Source: Ganoderma boninense
Lineage: Eukaryota; Basidiomycota; Agaricomycetes; Polyporales; Polyporaceae
DNA: 64,000 nucleotides
NCBI GenBank assembly: GCA_002900995.3
Contig: CM035305.1
Location: 5,116,908 to 5,180,907, forward strand
Reading direction: 5' to 3'
A model generated the notes under the pieces. It did no database searches. It saw nothing but the letters and a program-made list of their open reading frames with translations, and was not told where the DNA came from. Numbering within the stretch: position 1 is the first letter of the stretch; each line of letters opens with the position of its first letter. Positions 57,265-64,000 of the stretch are shown one piece after another. Both the position numbers and the translations under genes were made by a program.

Positions 57265-60200
57265 GCTGATCAATCTTTCGAAGGTGACCCTGCACGCATC
57301 CACCCGTTCCTGGCGGACTTCACGAAGGAACGACGGGTATCAAGCGAGTCAAACGATGTCGACCTTGGCGCGGCCGCCCTTCATCTCGCTATTCGATGCG
57401 CTACCTGTAAGTGTGCATCTTGGTCGCTGCATCTGTCTTCCTGGGTAACCGTTGAGCCCAGGTGACACCGTCGCCCTCTTGCTCAATCACCGAGCCGTTT
57501 CCCCAAATGCCGTGCACCCTCCCGGTTCGGGAACGACCGCGCTCCATCTCGCGGCGTCCCTATCACGTACCGATGTTGTCCTCTTGCTTCTGGATCAGGA
57601 GGGGATCGACGACAGCCTTCGAGACAGTGAGGGAAGGACATGTCTAGAGGTCGCAAGGGGCAAGGACACGATGCGTGCTATCCGCGGTGCGTCTCCACGT
57701 CAACCTGACAGTGACAGTTCTCTTCTCATGCTGCATCACAGACTCGAGGGCGTTCCTCAACGCTTCGTACCGCTCCCTTCTGCACGCCTACACGCTGTCC
57801 TCCCCAAGCACACCGGCGCCCGATGCTCTCATCAAGCTGCTGTCTTCCCCACGGATACGACTCGTAAATCTCTCATATCTAGACGACACGTCAGGCGTCA
57901 CGTTGCTCCACGAAGCGGCCAAACGCAAGGATCTACGCTTGGTGGAGCTCGCTGTTCGGGCAGGCGCTGATGTTTTCGTACGGGACCGGAAGGGCCGGCC
58001 CGTGTACGACAGCGCCGGCAAGGACGACCGTGTGCGGGTATTCTTGCGCCAGTGTAAGTTTCAGCTGCTTTCGTGTAGCCAACGGGTCGCTGAGAAGTCG
58101 CAGTCACGAACCAGGACAACTCGTTGATTCAAGAGCCATCGTCCGAGCCGCCGGAGCTTAGAGGTTACCTGAACAAGTACACGAATGTCGCGAGGGGATA
58201 CAACACGCGGTGGTTCGTCCTTCATCAAGGCGTGCTGTCCTGTATGTGGATATTTCCTCGTCTCCGCCGTTTTTCTCATTCTCATTGTCTGTTTGACAGA
58301 TTACCGCCACCAGGATGACGAGAACGTGTCATGTCGTGGATCCGTGGCGATGCGCACTGCTGTGTTGATTGTCCCCAACGGGACCTCCGGACTTCGCTTC
58401 GAAGTCCATTCGATACCCTCACGTAGTCAGTCATCAGTGCAGAAATGGTATCTGAAGGCGAACCACCCCGTCGAGGCCTCGCGCTGGACCACGGCGCTCC
58501 AGAAGAGCATCGAAATCGCCAAGCGCGAGGGCGAACAGAACGAGCGGCGGAGCGCAGAGAGCGACGTGCCGAGCCTCAAGCCCTCGCTGTCCATCGGCGC
58601 GAGCTCCGTCCGCACGAGGGCCCGCATCTCCGCTCCTGGCGCGATTTCCCTCACGAGCTCTGCCGCCGGCGACGGCCACGAGGCCGGACCGAGCAGCGAC
58701 ACCGCTCCTGATCACCACCCCGACGGGGACTCGCAGGAGCAGGAGTACTCGTCCGACGCGGAGTCGATGAAGGAGGCCCCTCCACACACGACGTCGTTCG
58801 AACTCCAGGGCCACGCGCTCGTCACGCAGGCGGACCTCGCGCACCAGCTCATCAGCAACCTCACGGCGCAGCCGTCCGGCTCGCCGCGCGCGGCGGAGCT
58901 CACGAGGGCGGTCGACGACACGTTCAGCACGGTGTCCGCGATGCTCGCCGAGTACGTGCAGATGGCGAAGGAGCGCGAGGAGTGGTACAGGGCGAAGCTC
59001 GACAGGGAGCGCGACCGGCAGAACGTCTGGGAGGAGAGCCTGCAGGCCGTCGTGCGCGAGGGCGACATGCTCGAGCGCGAGCTCCGCTCCCGCTTCCGCC
59101 GCCGCAGCACCGCGCAGACGGACGGCACCGTGCGCATGCGCGGGACCCAGCTCGTCGCGTCCCCCACCCTCTCCCCGGCGCCCGAGCCGGTCGTGACGCC
59201 CACGCTCCTCGGCAGCCCCAGCCCGATGCCGGAGACTGCGTCCCCGGGGCTGCGGGAGGAGGTGCCCGCCGCCGTGCCGGCCCTGCCGTCGCCGACCGCG
59301 ACGCTGTCGCGCACGGGGGCGCGCCGGCCCTCGGTCTCGGTCTCGGCGACGGGGCTGCCCGTCCCCTCGGGCGGCGCGCGGCCGTTCTCGCTCATCATGG
59401 GCGCGCCGTCGGCGACGGTCACGAAGGAGGGCGAGGCGGAGGCGGGGGGCGGGGGCGGGGGCGAGGGCGAGGGCGAGGGCGAGACGGACGAGGAGGACGA
59501 GTTCTTCGACGCGATCGAGAGCAACACGCTGCCGAACCTCGTCATCAACCAGAGCCTCATCAAGCCGCCGCCGTCGGTCGCGGGCGCGGCGGCGTTCAGC
59601 CTGAGCAGGGACGTGTACGCGGGGTACCTGAGGCTGCGGGACCGGCTGTCGATCTCGAGCGACGACCGCCCGCCGATGAGCCTGTGGGCGGTGCTGAAGA
59701 ACAGCATCGGGAAGGACCTGACGAAGATCTCGTTCCCGGTGTTCTTCAACGAGCCGACGAGCATGCTGCAGCGGATGGTGAGGCGTTCGGTTGGGTCTGT
59801 GTCTGTTGAGATTTCGTGCTGACGGACGGTCTTTTTCGCTGCGTTACAGGCGGAGGACATGGAGTTCTCGGAGTGTTGTGAGTTGCATCGCCGACATCTC
59901 CGAATTCCGGCGTCGACTGACCTGGCTTGGTTTAGTGGACGCGGCTTACTCTCAACAGGACCCTCACCGTCGTCTAGCGTTCGTTGCCGCTTTCGCCATG
60001 TCCAACTACTCCTCCACAATCGGGCGCATTGCGAAGCCGTTCAACCCCATGCTCGTACGTGTTCCTGATATTTTCTCCGTGAGCCTGGCTTGACGTGGTT
60101 TTTAGAGCGAGACGTTTGAGTACGTGCGGCACGACAAGCAGTACCGCTACGTCTCGGAACAGGTCAGCCACCACCCGCCGATCTCCGCGTGCTGGGCCGA

Positions 60201-61197
60201 GTCGCCCACGTGGCGGTACTACGGCGAGGTCGACGCGCAGAACAAGTTCATGGGCAAGTCGTTTGAGATCAGGCCGACGGGCATCGCCCACGCGGACCTT
60301 CTGTTGCCGGCAGAGTGGGCACCGGAGTACCCGAGGGCGAAGGGCTTGAACAGCGACGGGCGGGTCGTGGAGCACTACAGCTGGAAGAAGGTCACGACGA
60401 ACGTCTCTGGCTTCATCCTCGGGTCTCCTACTATCGACCATTACGGCGACATGATTGTATGTGGAGCTTGCGTTGAATCGTGATGCCGCTTGGAGCCGTG
60501 CTGATGCTTGCATTATTATCAGGTCACGAACCACCGTACGGGAGACCAGTGCATTCTGACTTTCAAGCCTCGCGGCTGGCGTGGCAGGGACGCGTACGAG
60601 ATCTCTGGCTACGTCCAGGACGCGGACGGCAATGTGACCTACGAGATCGCTGGGCGCTGGAACAGCCAGCTCGTCGCCCGCCAGGTCGGCACAGGGGTCG
60701 GCCAGCTGCACCCGGACGTGGCGATGAACGGCCTCAGCTCGCCCTCCGCGACGAACGAGTTCATCCTCCTGTGGCGTAACTCCGTCAAGCCGCCCTCGCC
60801 GTTCAACCTCACCCCCTTCGCGATCACGCTCAACGACTGCCCCGAGGACACGCTCAAACACTACGTCTGCCCGACGGACTGTCGGCTCCGGCCGGACCAG
60901 CGCGCGTTCGAGCTGGGCAGGTACGAGCACGCGAACGACCTCAAGATCAAGCAGGAGGACTTCCAGCGGACGACGCGGCGCGCGCGGGAGATCGGGAAGG
61001 CCCCGCCGCACAGACCGAGGTGGTTCGCGGCGACGACCGAGCCGGACACAGGCGAGAGGGTGTGGATGCCCGCGATGGTCGGCGAACAGGTGGAGTACTG
61101 GGTGGAGCGCGAGAGGGCGTGGAAGGTGGGGCACGGGGACGGCGAGGGGCCGGTGTGGAAGGACGTGGATAGGATATTCATCGAGGACGAGCCTTGA
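57265..61197 (+). CDS. Osh1/Swh1-type oxysterol-binding protein: ankyrin, PH and ORD domains (5' end unresolved)
   Basis: Exons fit in phase: (about 57266)-57406, 57462-57686, 57742-58053, 58104-58241, 58300-59777, 59850-59877, 59936-60054, 60106-60456 and 60523-61197. Ankyrin repeats come first ([48 protein letters not shown]). A PH domain follows ([19 protein letters not shown] to [14 protein letters not shown]), then a long low-complexity linker, an acidic FFDAIES segment resembling an FFAT motif, and the lipid-binding ORD with [15 protein letters not shown] and the signature [11 protein letters not shown]. The protein ends IFIEDEP. Osh1-type proteins move sterol/PI4P at ER contact sites with Golgi or vacuole. 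The first coding exon and ATG were not identified; the stated start is the approximate beginning of the first ankyrin exon. One exon is only 28 nt. Confidence 0.92.
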
Positions 61198-61552
61198 TGC
61201 AGATGCATCATTGCATGGACTTCCGCGCGCGGGCTGGGGAAGGAGGGAGCGCGACGGGCTTGGAGCAGTGAAGCTGGAGGTCGGCTGTGATTTATTCATC
61301 CCTATCGTATCTATGACTAGGTGTAGCATTCTGTAACACGACGTTTCACATCGGTACCTCCCTCTCGCTTTGGCTGTATGTTTGGGTTCAAAAGTGAAGT
61401 GCATGTGCATAGCTAGCTATAGATTATTCTCGAGCTTCAATAATATACCCCTTCGGTCTCGTGCTAGGGCTGGTGGCTACAAGTCGCTTCATTGCAAGAA
61501 ATTTACTGCTAACATCCGACCAGTACTGCTAGTCCGGGGCGGGATCGGTCGG
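61198..61552. other. Short convergent spacer
   Basis: About 355 bp between the stop codons of the Osh1-type gene and nitrite reductase. A/T-rich, must hold both polyadenylation regions. Confidence 0.5.
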
Positions 61553-64000
61553 CTACCACTCCAGCTTCCTGTCCCCACAAGCCGAACCACAACCAGCACC
61601 ACTAAGCTCCTCGGGCTGCACTACGCCTGCTCCTGGGCCGACGATCTCCACCGCGCTCTCCCCATTCAGCTCCGAACCTCTATCGAGCACTTCGACAGTG
61701 GCTTGCCGTACCATCCATTTCGAGGTCCCGATGACACCATCTAGATCATCAGCTTCGGGCAGAAGGAGGAGCACTTCGTCGCCCTCGATTTTCACGTCGA
61801 ACGTGACGATGCCGTACGACTCGTCGTTGAGGCATTCGCCAGTTGTCAGGCTGAAGTTGCGCTTATGCATTGGGCCTGTGTGCCCGGTGCAGTCAGCGAA
61901 GGAGTTAACAAAGGTGGAGGGGGTTCACGGACATGAAATGTAGAGCGAACCCGAGGCAGGGTCGTCGCCGACGATACCGTGGTCGAGGACGAAGGCGCGG
62001 CGATGAGGGCACATCTAGAAAGGAGGATGGTTAAAGGCCGAAATAATATCAAAACTCAGAGTCTCCGAGATTCGAACCTGCTGGGTAGCGAAGTAGCCCT
62101 TCTGAGGCACATGGTAGATGGCGAGCTGGCTGTCTCCGTACCTCACCGCGGCCGACCTGACGAGGCTTCAGTCGAAGACGCAATGTCCGATACACCGTTC
62201 ACCTACGTCGTGCCATTGGCATTTGGTATGAGATCCTGGACCGTCGCAAGCTTCCGCCACTTCCATTGATCCTTGGGCGAGGAGATATCGGACTCGCGAA
62301 GAACGAGAGCGGATGTTGTCTTGCTCCAGTCCGCAGGCCGCATCTGGCCGCGCTCGACAATCTTCTCCACATGGCCAACGCGCTCGGCCTATGGAAAGGG
62401 AAAGATCCACTGAGCTCTAATCATGACATCAGGGGAAAAGTCCGCACCGTATTGACGAACTGGCGGAAACGCTTCTGCCTCTCTGGGTCGTCAACCACGG
62501 CCTTCCACTCGTCGAAGTACGTTCCGACTAGCTCGCCCATCTCACGCTCGAGATCAGAACAAATTCCTAGAGCGTCGTCCAGAACGACTTTTCGTAGTTT
62601 CTGTAAGAATCAGACCTTGAGCGACAGGAAAGACCTCCTTAGGGGGGGCAGTACTTACTTCAATGCCGCCTTCCATGTTCTCTAACCACCGTGCGGTGCG
62701 CATGAGCTTGTCGGCGGTGCGAATGTAATACATGAGGAACCTATCGAGGATGCGCACGACCATCGACGGCGGAACGTCGGCAGCCAATAGGGTGGCGTGC
62801 CTAGGGGTCGCGCCTCCGTTCCCGCACACGAAGACTAGACGCAAGCAAATTCTGATTAGCTTCTATGAGGCATACTACTGACTGCGTGAACGATAGCTTA
62901 CTGTTCCACCCTTTGTCGGTGGCGATAAGACCGAAGTCCTTGCCCTGGGCTTCGGCACATTCCCGCACGCATCCGCTGACGCCGCCCTTGAATTTGTGGG
63001 GGGAGCGGATGCCCTTGTAGCGTTCTTCAAGCCGAATAGCCACTAACCCGCGATTTGATTTGTTCAGCTCCAAGACTGGTGTAGGCGTGACGGTGAACTC
63101 TTACTGCCGACGGAGTCGCCAATGCCATACCGACACCACGATGTCCCGACGCAAGACTTGACGGTCCTGAGAGCCTTCCCGTACGCATGACCGCTCTCGA
63201 AGCCAGCGTCAACAAGCTCCTTCCATATTGAGGGCAGATCCGCACGCTCTGCACCGAACAGGTCTACGCGCTGTGCGCCTGTAATCTTCGTGTAGAGCCC
63301 ATCTGCAGGGAGCTAGCCTTAGGACGGATAGAGACGCTTCCGGCACCATAGGATCGGGAACCCACATTTCTTCGCGACCTGCCCCAGGACGATGAGCTTG
63401 TCCGGCGTGATCTGCCGATCCAGTTGATTGTGAATTAGCGGCCTTCCATTTGTGAACTGCGAGAGTAACGATGTACCTCGCCGGCCGCAATTCGGGGCAC
63501 GACGGAAAATGTGCCTGGAAAGGGTTAGTGGAGCCGCCACCTCCGGGCGATGTCATCACCAGACGCACCGTTGCGCTGGATGTTCGCGAGGAAGCTAAGG
63601 CCAGGTTAGCTTCCCACTGTAGTGGAAACAAGTCTGAACAACTACCGATCGTTCGTGTCCTGGTTCCTGCATGGAGTTTACCCACAATGAGCGCAAGGAA
63701 ATCTCGGCGGCCGAGTAAGCAGAGAACTGACGCGTGGTGCACTGGATTGATGATATTCTCGTTCCACAGCGACGACAGGATGCTCCCGACGGCTGGCTTG
63801 CACGTCTCGCAGCCGACCGAGTCGGGATTAACTCCGACAGCGGCCATGATCTCTGGCATTGTCTTCAACTTCTTAATCCTGCTGCACGGTAAGCATCCGT
63901 TGCGAGCCGGCATGATGACACCCACATGACAACATTGAAGAGGTCAGCCCGCGACATCGCGAAATGCGGGCACAGGTTGTTGTTGACCGCGACGCCCGCC
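61553..64000 (-). CDS. Assimilatory NAD(P)H nitrite reductase, N-terminus beyond window
   Basis: The middle and C-terminal parts are present in many short exons. From the right edge: the BFD-like [2Fe-2S] region (CSRIKKLKTMPEIMAAVGVN, then CETCKPAVGSILSSLWNE), the sirohaem-binding halves with ITPDKLIVLGQVAKK, CVGTSWCRYGIGDSVG and GGVSGCVRECAEA (four Cys for sirohaem/4Fe-4S), CGNGGATPRHATLLAADVP, and a NirD-type Rieske domain with CPHRRAF and ISCPMHKRNFSL. It ends GCGSACGDRKLEW at 61553. Introns of about 50-75 bp restore these motifs, for example SVG|MAIRLEE and GWN|IFVCGNGG. The FAD/NAD(P)H domain lies right of 64000. The enzyme reduces nitrite to ammonium in the cytosol; in fungi it is usually induced by nitrate and clustered with nitrate reductase and transporter, which could lie further right. 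Confidence 0.93.

Noticed and set aside
58712..60019. 435-codon open frame on the minus strand
   Set aside because: Exactly antisense to the GC-rich linker and start of the ORD of the Osh1-type gene; Ser/Arg/Pro-rich with no domain.
59974..61410. 478-codon open frame on the minus strand
   Set aside because: Antisense to the conserved ORD exons, which are supported by motifs and splice phase.
62045..62100. tRNA-like T-arm sequence (GGTTCGAATC on minus strand)
   Set aside because: No matching stems could be drawn, and it is the intron start after ATQQ in the nitrite reductase gene.

Overview
The window is nuclear DNA of a filamentous basidiomycete, most probably a wood-associated agaricomycete such as a polypore. 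The evidence is many introns of about 45-90 bp with GT..AG ends, a tRNA-Gly split by a 14-nt intron, GC-rich coding exons, and families typical of that group: Hst3/Hst4-like sirtuin, WOPR regulator, fungal alpha-kinase, a basidiomycete DDE integrase-core protein and a secreted multi-intron family resembling DUF7223. The species cannot be named from the sequence alone. Exon models were built by hand from splice consensus, phase and conserved motifs. Identities rest on motif recognition, not on a database search.

Layout. 1-2.2 kb: a GMC (AA3-type) oxidoreductase, minus strand, cut at the left edge. 4.4-5.2 kb: a small secreted eight-cysteine protein with a Kex2-type site. 6.0-6.5 kb: a one-pass membrane protein with internal repeats, whose likely relative lies at 41.3-41.6 kb. 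8-19 kb: a decayed block in which a BRCT-type protein, a Drs2-type P4-ATPase and a Pcl/Pas1-type cyclin are all pseudogenes, while the sirtuin between them is intact.

21.6-39.1 kb is an accessory, mobile-element-like island. It holds a 487-aa unknown protein, an intact alpha-kinase (653 aa, 11 exons), a 202-aa unknown protein, an intact DDE integrase-core protein (460 aa, 6 exons), four tandem copies of a ~235-bp satellite, a second unknown protein of nearly the same size (480 aa), and a broken gag-like remnant. No terminal repeats or target-site duplications could be demonstrated.

42-50 kb carries a tRNA-Gly(UCC) and a tandem array of one secreted-protein family: one wrecked copy followed by two intact copies (567 and 610 aa) with related upstream regions. 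51.1-52.6 kb encodes a WOPR (Gti1/Pac2) regulator. After a 4.7-kb stretch without a supportable gene come two conserved housekeeping genes in convergent orientation: an Osh1-type ankyrin-PH-ORD sterol/lipid transfer protein (57.3-61.2 kb) and assimilatory nitrite reductase (61.6-64 kb, running off the right edge).

Overall, conserved genes at the two ends bracket a middle dominated by duplication, decay and element-derived genes. Apart from the secreted-protein array, nothing in the window indicates a co-regulated pathway. The most unusual parts are the kinase/integrase island and the decayed block around the sirtuin.
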